A DNA stretch of 64,000 bases from Cnuibacter physcomitrellae (GTDB lineage Bacteria > Actinomycetota > Actinomycetes > Actinomycetales > Microbacteriaceae), in assembly GCF_014640535.1 (NCBI RefSeq), contig NZ_BMHD01000001.1, positions 1,056,214-1,120,213 of the forward strand. The letters run 5' to 3'. Position 1 is the first letter of the stretch. Each line of letters opens with the position of its first letter. The notes below the pieces were generated by a model that did no database searches, was not told the DNA's origin, and saw only the letters and a list, made by a program, of their open reading frames with translations. Both the position numbers and the translations under genes were made by a program. Positions 8,235 to 16,593 of the stretch are shown in pieces.

Positions 8235-9671
8235 TCAGACCAGGTACTGGCTCAGACCGCGCTTGAAGTACTTGCCGTCGCCCTTCGCGCCGATGTACTG
8301 GTCGTCGTCGACGATGACCTTGCCGCGCGAGAGCACGGTGTCGACGTGGCCGTCGATCTCGTAGCCCTCCCAGGCGGAGTAGTCCATGTTCATGTGGTGC
8401 GCCTTGCCCAGGCCGATCGAGGTGTGGCCGTTCGGGTCGTAGACCACGATGTCGGCGTCCGCTCCGGGCTGGATGACGCCCTTCTTGCCGTACATGCCGA
8501 ACATGCGCGCGGGGGTCGTGGAGGTGATCTCGACCCAGCGCTCGAGGGTGATCTGACCGGTCACGACGCCCTGGTACATGAGGTCCATCCGGTTCTCGAC
8601 CGAGCCGATCCCGTTCGGGATCTTGGAGAAGTCGCCGATTCCCATGTCCTTCTGCCCCTTCATGCAGAACGGGCAGTGGTCGGTGGAGACCATCTGGATG
8701 TCGTTGGTGCGCAGCGACTGCCACATGTGGTGCTGGTGCCCCTCGTGCTTCGAGCGCAGCGGCGTCGAGCACACCCACTTGGCGCCCTCGAAGTCGCCCC
8801 ACTCCTCGCTGGTCGCGCCGAGCTGGTCCTCGAGGGAGAGGTAGAGGTACTGCGGGCAGGTCTCGCCGAAGACGTTGAGTCCGCGGTCGCGGGCCCCGGC
8901 GATCTGCTCGACCGCCTGCTTCGCGCTCACGTGCACCACGTACAGCGGCGCTCCGGTGAGGTCGGCGAGCATGATCGCGCGGTGGGTGGCCTCCTCCTCG
9001 GCCTGCCACGGGCGGGTGGTGCCGTGGAAGTAGGGGGTGGTGTTCCCCGCCTCGAGCGCCTGCTTCACGAGCACGTCGATGATCGCGCCGTTCTCGGCGT
9101 GCATCATCATCATCGCGCCGTTGGAGGCGCCCTTCTGGAACGCCCGCAGGATCTGGCCGTCGTCGGAGAGGAACACGCCCTTGTAGGCCATGAAGAGCTT
9201 GAAGCTCGTCACGCCCTCCTCGATGAGCTCGTCCATGGCGGTGAGCGACGAGTCCTGCACATCCGACAGGATCTGGTGGAAGCCGTAGTCGATCGCGCAG
9301 TTGCCCGCCGCCTTCTCGTGCCAGGCGTGGTACTGGTCGAGGATGTTCTGATCCGGGTACTGCACCACGAAGTCGACGATGGAGGTGGTCCCGCCCCACG
9401 CCGCGGCGCGGGTGCCGGTCTCGAAGGTGTCCGACGCGAAGGTGCCGCCGAACGGCATCTCCATGTGGGTGTGCGCGTCGATCCCGCCCGGGATCACGTA
9501 CTTGCCCGTCGCGTCGATCACGGTGTCGACGGTCGACTTCAGGTCGGTCCCGAGCAGCACGCTGCCGGGCTCGAGCACGGCGGCGATGGTCTCGCCGTCG
9601 ACCAGCACATCGGCCTGTCCGCGCCCCGTGGCGCTGACGACGGTACCGCCGGTGATGAGGGTGGTGGCCAT
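8235..9671 (-). CDS. hydA: Dihydropyrimidinase / D-hydantoinase
   Basis: This 478-residue cyclic amidohydrolase has the metal-binding HTH at His67/His69 in GIDAHTHMEMP, the lysine-bearing motif SFKLFMAYK (156-164) that supplies the carboxylated lysine, and the late metal ligand in TDHCPF. The enzyme opens 5,6-dihydropyrimidines to N-carbamoyl-beta-amino acids and often hydrolyses 5-substituted hydantoins. The full catalytic set is present. It lies 45 nt upstream of the LLM gene and 56 nt downstream of the ureidopropionase-like gene, so the second and third steps of reductive pyrimidine breakdown are adjacent. No dihydropyrimidine dehydrogenase is in the window. Confidence 0.93.
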   Translation of the reverse strand: MATTLITGGTVVSATGRGQADVLVDGETIAAVLEPGSVLLGTDLKSTVDTVIDATGKYVIPGGIDAHTHMEMPFGGTFASDTFETGTRAAAWGGTTSIVDFVVQYPDQNILDQYHAWHEKAAGNCAIDYGFHQILSDVQDSSLTAMDELIEEGVTSFKLFMAYKGVFLSDDGQILRAFQKGASNGAMMMMHAENGAIIDVLVKQALEAGNTTPYFHGTTRPWQAEEEATHRAIMLADLTGAPLYVVHVSAKQAVEQIAGARDRGLNVFGETCPQYLYLSLEDQLGATSEEWGDFEGAKWVCSTPLRSKHEGHQHHMWQSLRTNDIQMVSTDHCPFCMKGQKDMGIGDFSKIPNGIGSVENRMDLMYQGVVTGQITLERWVEITSTTPARMFGMYGKKGVIQPGADADIVVYDPNGHTSIGLGKAHHMNMDYSAWEGYEIDGHVDTVLSRGKVIVDDDQYIGAKGDGKYFKRGLSQYLV

Positions 9672-9727
9672 GGGTTCGGGCTCCTTCTCTTCGTCCTCTT
9701 CGTCGCTTCGCTGCGAGGTCGGGTCGG

Positions 9728-10576
9728 CTACGGCTGCGGGATGGCGGTGTACGAGTCGGGACGGCGGTCGCGGTAGAACTGCCAGTCGTCGCGCATCTCC
9801 TGGACCATGTCCATCTCGAGGTCGCGGATGAGCAGCTCCTCCTCGGTGCCCGAGCCGCGCTCCCCCACGAAGTTCCCGCGCGGGTCGATCACCTGGCTGG
9901 TGCCGTAGAAGTCGACCGCGAGGTCGCCGTACTCGTTGTCCTCGCGACCGACGCGGTTGGGCTGCACCACGAAGTAGCCGTTGGCGACGGCCGCGGCCGG
10001 CCCCTCGACCTCCCACAGCCGGTTCGACAGGCCGGGCTTGGTGGCGTTCGGGTTGAAGACGATGTGGGCGCCGTTCAGGCCGAGCTCCCGCCATCCCTCC
10101 GGGAAGTGCCGGTCGTAGCAGATGTAGGTGCCGATGCGGCCGACGGCCGTGTCGAACACCGGGTACCCGAGGTTGCCCGGACGGAAGTAGAACTTCTCCC
10201 AGAAGCGGTCGACGTGAGGGATGTGGTGCTTGCGGTACTTGCCGAGGATCGTGCCGTCCGCATCCACGACGACGGTGGTGTTGTAGTACACCCCGATCTC
10301 GGCCTCCTCGTAGATCGGGAGGACCATGACCATCTCGAGCTCCTTGGCCAGGGCGGCGAAGCGCTGCACGATGGGGCCGTCGGCCGCCTCGGCGTACCGG
10401 TAGTACTTCTTGTCCTGCGTGATGCCGAAGTACGGACCATAGAACAGCTCCTGGAAGCAGATGACCTGCGCCCCCTGCTCCTTCGCGTCCCTCGCGAACT
10501 GCTCGTGCTTGTCGAGCATCGAGTCCTTGTCGCCCGTCCACGTCGTCTGAGTGAGCGCTGCCCGCACAACCGTCAA
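9728..10576 (-). CDS. Nitrilase-superfamily N-carbamoyl amidohydrolase (beta-ureidopropionase-like)
   Basis: This 282-residue carbon-nitrogen hydrolase shows the Glu-Lys-Cys triad: Glu43 in FQELF, Lys116 in GKYRKHHIP, and Cys153 in ICYDRHF. In this operon it would hydrolyse N-carbamoyl-beta-alanine to beta-alanine, CO2 and ammonia. It is the first gene of the operon. The best start is the TTG at 10574-10576, seven bases after GGAGG; an in-frame GTG nine bases further in is possible. Close relatives also act on N-carbamoylputrescine or on carbamoyl amino acids, so the exact substrate rests on context. Confidence 0.88.
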   Translation of the reverse strand: MTVVRAALTQTTWTGDKDSMLDKHEQFARDAKEQGAQVICFQELFYGPYFGITQDKKYYRYAEAADGPIVQRFAALAKELEMVMVLPIYEEAEIGVYYNTTVVVDADGTILGKYRKHHIPHVDRFWEKFYFRPGNLGYPVFDTAVGRIGTYICYDRHFPEGWRELGLNGAHIVFNPNATKPGLSNRLWEVEGPAAAVANGYFVVQPNRVGREDNEYGDLAVDFYGTSQVIDPRGNFVGERGSGTEEELLIRDLEMDMVQEMRDDWQFYRDRRPDSYTAIPQP

Positions 10577-10734
10577 GGTGGTTCCTCCCTCTTCTGGCCC
10601 AATCGTCCGGATCGCCTCTTTGCGAATCCGATCGTTTTGTTATTATTGAGCCTGAACATTTCCCTTGTGTTTCAGGATGTGACGCGAGCGTAACGAATCC
10701 CCTCGCGTCGCGATAGAGGCAGGCAGGTCGACGC
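10577..10734. promoter_or_regulatory. Divergent promoter region of the ureide operon and its MocR-type regulator
   Basis: This 158-bp divergent spacer contains the only strongly A+T-rich patch of the neighbourhood (about 10634-10650, TTTTGTTATTATTGAG), which reads on the minus strand as AATAAT and can serve as a -10 region. Next to it lies an inverted repeat, CCTGAA (10651-10656) and TTCAGG (10671-10676), a possible operator. Both are seen in sequence; the link to the regulator is inference. Confidence 0.45.
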
Positions 10735-12096
10735 ATGGACCTCGAGGTCATCACGGACTCGGTGGAGAGCCGGACGCCGGAGGGCATCGCCGCGGCGATC
10801 TCCCGGCTGATCAGAGCCGGGGAGCTCGGGCCGGGAGCGCGGCTGCCCACCGTCCGCACCGTCGCCGCGGCGCTCGGCGTCAGCCCCGCGACGGTGAGCA
10901 GCGCCTGGCAGGCGCTGTCGGCCGTCGGGCTCATCACCTCGCGGGGACGGGCCGGCAGCTTCGTGCTCGAGGCCAGCACCGCCTGGATGCCGAGGCACTT
11001 CGGCGGCCTGGCGGGAGACCACGTCGAGGCGCGCCTCGACCTGTCCTCGGGCACCCCCGATCCGGAGCTGCTGCCCGACCTCGGCCCGGCCCTGACGAAG
11101 GTGCCCACGCGGGCCGACACCGCCAGCTACCTCAACTCCCCCGTGCTCCCCGAGCTCGAGCGCACCCTGCGCGCCTCGTGGCCGGCGCCCGTGGCGTCGC
11201 TGACGATCGTCGACGGCGCCCTCGACGCCATCTCGCGTGCGCTCGACGCGATCGTCCGGTTCGGCGACCGCGTCGTCGTCGAGGATCCCTGCTTCCCGCC
11301 GTTCTTCGACCTGCTCGAGACGCTGGGCTGCGAGCGCGTGCCGGTCGAGGTGGACTCGGAGGGCATGCGGCCGGATGCGCTCGCCAAGGCGCTCGCCCTG
11401 GGTCCCGTGGCGATCATCATGCAGCCCCGCGCGCACAACCCGACCGGGGCGTCACTCAGCGCGTCCCGCGCGAAGGAGCTCGCGCGGGTGCTGCGCAGCC
11501 ACGAGCACCTCGGCGATCCGGTGATCATCGAGGACGACCACTCCGGCGAGATCAGCACCGCCGCCCCGCACAGCATGGGGGCGTGGCTGCCCGCTCGCAC
11601 GCTGCACGTGCGGAGCTTCGCGAAGTCGCACGGGCCCGACCTCCGCATCGCCGCCCTCGGCGGGCCGGCTCCCCTCGTCGACCGGATCGTCGCACGGCGA
11701 CTGCTGGGGCCCGGCTGGACCTCGCGGATGCTGCAGACCATCCTCTACGAGCTGCTCACCGCGAGCACGTCGGCCTCGGCCGTGCACGAGGCCCGCCGCG
11801 TCTACCACGCCCGCCAGCGCAGCCTCGCCGAGGAGCTGACCCGGCTCGGGGTCGCCCACGAGCCGGCCGACGGGATCAACGCGTGGATCCCCGTCGCCGA
11901 CGAGCGCGCCGCGATGGTGGCGTTGGCGGCGTCGGGCATCCGCGTCGCCGGTGGTTCGTCGTTCCTCGCCGCGCCGCCGATCACCGGCGCGCCCGCGCAC
12001 ATCCGCGTCACCGCGGGCCGGATCCGGGAGGACTTCGCCCAGGTCGCCGCGCTCATCGCGTCGGCCGCCACCGCCCGCTCGGGCAGCTGGGCGTAG
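10735..12096 (+). CDS. MocR/GabR-type transcriptional regulator (GntR HTH fused to aminotransferase fold)
   Basis: This 453-residue protein has a GntR winged helix (residues about 10-75, LPTVRTVAAALGVSPATVS) joined to a class I/II aminotransferase-like domain. HNPTG is followed by EDDHSG and by RSFAKS, whose lysine would bind PLP. MocR regulators sense amines or amino acids through PLP; examples are GabR (GABA) and PydR-type regulators of beta-alanine transaminase genes. Its divergent position against the ureide operon makes it the probable regulator, with beta-alanine or a related amino acid as candidate effector (inference). The ATG at 10735 is preceded by AGGCAGG at about 8 nt. Confidence 0.88.
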   Translation: MDLEVITDSVESRTPEGIAAAISRLIRAGELGPGARLPTVRTVAAALGVSPATVSSAWQALSAVGLITSRGRAGSFVLEASTAWMPRHFGGLAGDHVEARLDLSSGTPDPELLPDLGPALTKVPTRADTASYLNSPVLPELERTLRASWPAPVASLTIVDGALDAISRALDAIVRFGDRVVVEDPCFPPFFDLLETLGCERVPVEVDSEGMRPDALAKALALGPVAIIMQPRAHNPTGASLSASRAKELARVLRSHEHLGDPVIIEDDHSGEISTAAPHSMGAWLPARTLHVRSFAKSHGPDLRIAALGGPAPLVDRIVARRLLGPGWTSRMLQTILYELLTASTSASAVHEARRVYHARQRSLAEELTRLGVAHEPADGINAWIPVADERAAMVALAASGIRVAGGSSFLAAPPITGAPAHIRVTAGRIREDFAQVAALIASAATARSGSWA

Positions 12097-12144
12097 CTCG
12101 CGATCGGTCCTCGCGAGCGGGGGTGGCGGGCGGGTTCCGCCCGC
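12096..12144. terminator. Two hairpins between convergent genes
   Basis: GCTCGCGA (12096-12103) pairs with TCGCGAGC (12111-12118), and GCGGGC (12126-12131) pairs with GCCCGC (12139-12144). They lie between the convergent regulator and MOSC genes and probably end both transcripts. Confidence 0.5.
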
Positions 12145-12210
12145 TGGGCGCCGCGTCGCCGCCCCCGCGCGAGCGACGCCGCCTCAGGCGGGCGCAACCC
12201 GCGGTGCGCG

Positions 12211-12858
12211 TCAGACGGCGGCGCGGAGGAGGACCTTCTCGACGGCGGCCCGCAGCTCGGGGACGAGGTCGACCTCGCCCGCGGCGTCGGCCTCGAGCAG
12301 GGCGCGGGCCTGGTCGGCGTCTCCCGCGGCGAACCAGCCGGCCACCGTGACCCCGTGCTCCGGACGCGAGATGACCTCGATCGGGTCACCCGTCCTCACG
12401 TCGCCGCTCTTCACGACCCGCAGGTAGGCGCCCGGGCGCCCCGCCTCGTCGAACCGGCGCACCCAGCGCGGCTCGCGCATCCGCCGGGCGAAGGTCGCGC
12501 AGGGGGTGCGGGGTGAGGCGACCTCGAGCACGAGGGTGTCGCCCACCCGCCAGCGCTCGCCGATGACCGCGCCCGATGCCTCGACGCCGTCGACCCGCAG
12601 GTTCTCACCGAACAGTCCCGGCGGGATCTCGCGACCGAGCTCCCCCGCCCAGTAGGCGGCGTCGTCCTCCGAGTACGCGTAGACGGCCTTCGTGCGGCCG
12701 CCGTGGTGCTTGCGGCTCACCTGCACGTCGCCGCGGAGACCGTACGGCCCCACGCGGACCGGCTCGTCGGTCGGACGCTTGTCGATGGCCGTGACGCCGT
12801 CGGTCCCGGCATCGGGCAGCAGCTGGTGGACGACGCAGACGGCGGACACGAGACCCAT
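12211..12858 (-). CDS. MOSC-domain protein (YiiM-like)
   Basis: This 215-residue protein carries a MOSC domain, the C-terminal fold of molybdenum-cofactor sulfurases, with the conserved cysteine in RTPCATF near residue 132 and the motif GLFGENL. Stand-alone MOSC proteins such as YiiM and YcbX use molybdenum cofactor to reduce N-hydroxylated substrates. The ATG at 12856-12858 follows TACTCT by 6 nt, which favours it over a GTG two codons upstream. No Moco biosynthesis genes are nearby. It is divergent from fbiA. Confidence 0.85.
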   Translation of the reverse strand: MGLVSAVCVVHQLLPDAGTDGVTAIDKRPTDEPVRVGPYGLRGDVQVSRKHHGGRTKAVYAYSEDDAAYWAGELGREIPPGLFGENLRVDGVEASGAVIGERWRVGDTLVLEVASPRTPCATFARRMREPRWVRRFDEAGRPGAYLRVVKSGDVRTGDPIEVISRPEHGVTVAGWFAAGDADQARALLEADAAGEVDLVPELRAAVEKVLLRAAV

Positions 12859-12935
12859 CGACACAGAGTACGCGAGCTCGCCCCGCCGACGTGAGTCGCG
12901 CGGATGTGCCCCTCCCGACCCGGCAGAATGGACCC

Positions 12936-13937
12936 GTGCGGATCACAGTGCTTGCGGGCGGCGTCGGCGGTGCGAAGTTCCTCCTGGGGCTTCGCGATCA
13001 TCTCGCGGAGCGCTGGCCCGACGGCGACGGGGGCACCACCGCGGAGGTCGACGTGGTCGTCAACACCGGCGACGACATGTGGCTCGCCGGCCTCAAGGTC
13101 TGCCCCGACCTCGACTCGATCATGTACGCCCTCGGCGGCGCCAACGACACCGAGCGCGGCTGGGGCCGCGCCGACGAGACCGAGCGGGTCAGCGCCGAGC
13201 TCACCGCCTACGGCATCGGATGGCCGTGGTTCACCCTCGGCGACCTCGACCTGGCCACCCACATCGCGCGCTCCAGCCTCCTGCGCGACGGCCTCACGCT
13301 GACCGAGGTGACCGCCCGCCTGGCCGAGCGCTGGAACCTCGGCGTGCGCCTGCTGCCGATGAGCGACCAGCCGGTCGAGACGCACGTCGAGATCACCGTC
13401 GACGGCAAACGCCGCATCGTGCACTTCGAGGAGTGGTGGGTGAAGTACCGCGCCACCGTCCCCGCGCAGCGCTTCATCCAGGTCGGCCTCGACAAGGCGG
13501 TGGCGAACCCGCTCGCCGTGCGCTCCCTCGAGCGCGCTGACGTCATCCTGTTCGCCCCCTCGAACCCCGTGGTGTCGATCGGCACCATCCTGGAGCTGCG
13601 CGGCATGAGGCAGGCGCTCGACCGCGCCGGCGCGCCGATCGCCGGCGTCTCCCCCATCATCGGCGGCTCCGCGGTGCGCGGCATGGCCGACCAGTGCCTC
13701 ACGGCGATCGGCGTCGAGACCACGGCGGCCGCGGTCGCGAAGCACTACGGCGCGCGCGGGCGCGGCGGCGTGCTCGACGCGTGGCTGATCGACGGCATCG
13801 ACGAGCCGTCGGCGCGCGTGATCGAGGCCGCGGGCATCCGCACCTCGGTCGTGCCGCTGTGGATGACGGATGCGACGACGAGCGCTCAGCTCGCCTCCGA
13901 CGCCCTCGACGCCGCCTTCGCCGTCCCCCGGCGCTAG
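12936..13937 (+). CDS. fbiA: 2-phospho-L-lactate transferase (F420 biosynthesis)
   Basis: This 333-residue protein begins VRITVLAGGVGGAKFLLGL, the hallmark of CofD/FbiA, which transfers the (enol)phospholactyl group from its GDP or GMP-linked donor to 7,8-didemethyl-8-hydroxy-5-deazariboflavin (Fo) to give (dehydro-)F420-0. The motifs NTGDDMWLAGL and SNPVVSIGTIL agree with the family. The GTG at 12936 follows CAGAAT by exactly 6 nt, so the transcript is probably leaderless; longer upstream readings lack support. Partners cofC/fbiD (19582) and fbiB (22159) lie nearby, but fbiC is not in the window. Confidence 0.95.
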   Translation: MRITVLAGGVGGAKFLLGLRDHLAERWPDGDGGTTAEVDVVVNTGDDMWLAGLKVCPDLDSIMYALGGANDTERGWGRADETERVSAELTAYGIGWPWFTLGDLDLATHIARSSLLRDGLTLTEVTARLAERWNLGVRLLPMSDQPVETHVEITVDGKRRIVHFEEWWVKYRATVPAQRFIQVGLDKAVANPLAVRSLERADVILFAPSNPVVSIGTILELRGMRQALDRAGAPIAGVSPIIGGSAVRGMADQCLTAIGVETTAAAVAKHYGARGRGGVLDAWLIDGIDEPSARVIEAAGIRTSVVPLWMTDATTSAQLASDALDAAFAVPRR

Positions 13938-13982
13938 ACCGCGCACACTCTCGCTGCGCCGCGTCCGCGAGCCCCCTTAAGC

Positions 13983-14042
13983 GGCTTTGTCCGCCTTTCC
14001 GTCCCCGATCGGCGAGATCAGGACGGAAAGGCGGACAAAGCC
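13983..14042. terminator. Long perfect hairpin between fbiA and glpK
   Basis: GGCTTTGTCCGCCTTTCCGT plus CC (13983-14004) pairs perfectly with 14021-14042, a 22-bp stem with a 16-nt loop. It separates convergent fbiA and glpK. The stem has the same layout as the hairpins at 37074-37135 and 38146-38205 (CTTTGTCC-NNN-TTTCCGTC), with changes compensated on both arms. Confidence 0.75.
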
Positions 14043-14055
14043 CGAGAGGTGGGGA

Positions 14056-15573
14056 CTACTGGACGTCCTCGTCGACCCAGTCGAGGGTCTTCGTGACGGC
14101 CTTCTTCCACAGGCGCAGCTGACGCTCGCGCTCCTCGGCGTCCATCTGGGGCTCCCAGCGGGAGTCCTCCTGCCAGTTCGCGCGCAGCTCGTCGAGGTTG
14201 GCCCAGAAGCCCACCGCGAGACCGGCCGCGTACGCGGCGCCGAGCGCGGTCGTCTCGGCGACGACCGGACGCACCACGGGCACGCCGAGGATGTCGGCCT
14301 GGAACTGCATGAGCAGGTTGTTGGCGATCATGCCGCCGTCGACCTTGAGCTCCTGCAGCTCGACGCCGGAGTCGGCGTTGACGGCGTCGAGGACCTCGCG
14401 GGTCTGGAACGCGGTCGCCTCGAGCGCGGCGCGGGCGATGTGGCCCTTGTTCACGTAGCGGGTCAGGCCCACCAGCGCGCCACGCGCATCCGGACGCCAG
14501 TACGGCGCGAACAGTCCGGAGAACGCCGGCACGAAGTACGCGCCACCGTTGTCCTCGACCGTCTTCGCCAGCTCCTCGACCTCGGGAGCCGAGCCGATGA
14601 GACCGAGGTTGTCGCGCAGCCACTGGATCAGCGACCCGGTCACTGCGATCGAACCCTCGAGCGCGTAGTGCGCCGGCTGGTCGCCCAGCTTGTAGCCCAG
14701 GGTGGTGAGCAGGCCGTTCTTCGAGTGGACGATCTCCGTGTCGGTGTTAAAGATCAGGAAGTTGCCCGTGCCGTAGGTGTTCTTCGACTCACCGGCGTCG
14801 AACGCCGCCTGACCGAACGTCGCGGCCTGCTGGTCGCCCAGGATGCCGGCGACGGGGACCTCGCGCAGGAGGTTCGACGACTCGACCTGGCCGTAGACCT
14901 CGGAGGAGGACTTGATCTCGGGCAGCATCGACTTCGGGACGCCGAACGCCTCGAGGATGTCGTCGCGCCACTGCAGCGTCTCGAGGTCCATGAACAGGGT
15001 GCGCGAGGCGTTCGTGACGTCGGTGGCGTGCACGCCGCCGTCGGTGCCGCCGGTGAGGTTCCACAGCACCCAGGTGTCGGTGGTGCCGAACAGCAGGTCG
15101 CCGGCCTCGGCCTTCTCGCGCGCGCCCTCGACGTTCTCGAGGATCCAGACGATCTTCGTGCCCGAGAAGTAGGTCGCGAGCGGCAGGCCCACGATCTGCT
15201 TGAAGCGCTCGGGGTCGCCGTCGGCGAGACGGTCGACGATCGGCTGCGTGCGCGTGTCCTGCCAGACGATGGCGTTGTACACCGGCTCGCCGGTGTTCTT
15301 GTCCCACACCACCGCGGTCTCGCGCTGGTTGGTGATGCCGACCGCGGCGATGTCGTGACGGGTCAGGTCGGCCTTCGACAGCGCCTGGCCGATGACCTCG
15401 CGGGTGTTGTCCCAGATCTCCTTCGGGTCGTGCTCGACCCAGCCCGCACGCGGGAAGATCTGCTCGTGCTCCTTCTGGCCCACCGACACGATGGAACCCG
15501 AGTGATCGAAGATGATCGCCCTGGTGCTCGTGGTGCCCTGATCGATGGCGAGGACGTACTTCTGTTCAGCCAC
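14056..15573 (-). CDS. glpK: Glycerol kinase
   Basis: This 505-residue protein is a FGGY-family sugar kinase starting with the glycerol kinase signature [14 protein letters not shown] (seen as [20 protein letters not shown]) and containing the FGGY pattern segment near residue 360-385 ([20 protein letters not shown]). It phosphorylates glycerol to sn-glycerol 3-phosphate in the cytoplasm. The gene follows glpF by 104 nt on the same strand, with a 16-bp hairpin between them, and the glpD product upstream oxidises its product. Length is normal for the family. Confidence 0.97.
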   Translation of the reverse strand: MAEQKYVLAIDQGTTSTRAIIFDHSGSIVSVGQKEHEQIFPRAGWVEHDPKEIWDNTREVIGQALSKADLTRHDIAAVGITNQRETAVVWDKNTGEPVYNAIVWQDTRTQPIVDRLADGDPERFKQIVGLPLATYFSGTKIVWILENVEGAREKAEAGDLLFGTTDTWVLWNLTGGTDGGVHATDVTNASRTLFMDLETLQWRDDILEAFGVPKSMLPEIKSSSEVYGQVESSNLLREVPVAGILGDQQAATFGQAAFDAGESKNTYGTGNFLIFNTDTEIVHSKNGLLTTLGYKLGDQPAHYALEGSIAVTGSLIQWLRDNLGLIGSAPEVEELAKTVEDNGGAYFVPAFSGLFAPYWRPDARGALVGLTRYVNKGHIARAALEATAFQTREVLDAVNADSGVELQELKVDGGMIANNLLMQFQADILGVPVVRPVVAETTALGAAYAAGLAVGFWANLDELRANWQEDSRWEPQMDAEERERQLRLWKKAVTKTLDWVDEDVQ

Positions 15574-15639
15574 GGATTACTCCTTTGTCTCGTGCTACTT
15601 CGATTGTCTGAGTCTGTGCGGATCTGTCTAGTGCTTTCG

Positions 15640-15676
15640 GGTGAACGGATGCGCGGAGTGCGCGCATCCGTTCACC
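15640..15676. terminator. Hairpin between glpF and glpK
   Basis: GGTGAACGGATGCGCG (15640-15655) pairs perfectly with 15661-15676, leaving a 5-nt loop. It begins one base after the glpF stop codon. It may reduce read-through into glpK or stabilise the 3' end of the glpF message; there is no U-tract. Confidence 0.55.
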
Positions 15677-15677
15677 G

Positions 15678-16448
15678 TCAGCCCAGGAGAGGGAGGAGGG
15701 GGATGGCGGCGAGACCCGCCAGCACACCGCCGATGATGGGGCCGACGACCGGCACCCAGGAATAGGACCAGTCGGACGAGCCCTTGCCCTTGATCGGGAG
15801 GATGGCGTGCACGATGCGGGGGCCGAGGTCACGGGCCGGGTTGATCGCGTAGCCGGTGGGACCACCGAGCGACGCGCCGATCCCGATCACGAGCAGCGCC
15901 ACGGGAAGGGCACCGAGCGCGGCGAGGCCGCCCTCACCCTGACGTCCGCCGCCGAAGCCGATGACCACGAACACCAGCACGAAGGTGCCGATGATCTCGG
16001 TCACCAGGTTCCAGCCGTACGAGCGGATCGCCGGACCGGTCGAGAACACGCCGAGCTTGTTCGCGGCCTCCGGCTCCTCGTCGAAGTGCTGCTTGTAGGC
16101 CAGCCACACCAGCACGGCGCCGATGATCGCACCGATCATCTGCGCCCCGATGTAGGCGATGACCGACACGAAGTTCACGTCGACCGGCGTCGCGGCGGAC
16201 CCGAACGTCTTGGCGCCGTTGGCCACGAGACCGAGGGTGACGGCCGGGTTGAGGTGAGCACCCGACGCGTAGGAGACGATGACACCGGCGAAGACGGCGA
16301 GACCCCAGGCGACGTTCACCATCAGGGTTCCGCCGTTGAAGCCCTTGGTGCGGATGAGAGCGACGTTCGCGACGACGCCGCAGCCGAGGAGCACGAGCAT
16401 CGCCGTGCCCACCAGCTCCGACAAGAAGTCGATTCCGAGATTGTCCAC
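15678..16448 (-). CDS. glpF: Glycerol facilitator (MIP family aquaglyceroporin)
   Basis: This 256-residue inner-membrane channel has six predicted helices and both NPA half-helix motifs: HLNPAVTLG near residue 66 and INPARDLGPR near residue 205. The Asp after the second NPA is the glycerol-selective signature that distinguishes aquaglyceroporins from water channels. It allows passive glycerol entry and lies directly upstream of glpK. Confidence 0.96.
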   Translation of the reverse strand: MDNLGIDFLSELVGTAMLVLLGCGVVANVALIRTKGFNGGTLMVNVAWGLAVFAGVIVSYASGAHLNPAVTLGLVANGAKTFGSAATPVDVNFVSVIAYIGAQMIGAIIGAVLVWLAYKQHFDEEPEAANKLGVFSTGPAIRSYGWNLVTEIIGTFVLVFVVIGFGGGRQGEGGLAALGALPVALLVIGIGASLGGPTGYAINPARDLGPRIVHAILPIKGKGSSDWSYSWVPVVGPIIGGVLAGLAAIPLLPLLG

Positions 16449-16536
16449 GTTGACCTTTCTTCGGCGGGCACTCGCCCACCCCCTAGTGCGGCGTCAGCGC
16501 CGCGGTTGTCCTCCTCCCGACAGGGAGGAGGTGTCC

Positions 16537-16587
16537 GCCGTCGTCCTGGCGGGCGGAGCTCGGGTCGGCTCCCGCCAGGACGACGGC
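16537..16587. terminator. Terminator hairpin after glpD
   Basis: GCCGTCGTCCTGGCGGG (16537-16553) pairs with CCCGCCAGGACGACGGC (16571-16587), a perfect 17-bp stem with a 17-nt loop. It lies six bases beyond the glpD stop and upstream of glpF, so glpD and glpFK are probably separate transcripts. Confidence 0.65.
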
Positions 16588-16593
16588 GACGTG

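Noticed and set aside
7191-9776. 861-codon open frame on the plus strand
   Set aside because: It lies antisense to the LLM, dihydropyrimidinase and ureidopropionase genes, has Arg/Val/Asp-rich non-protein-like composition, and is a GC-rich shadow frame.
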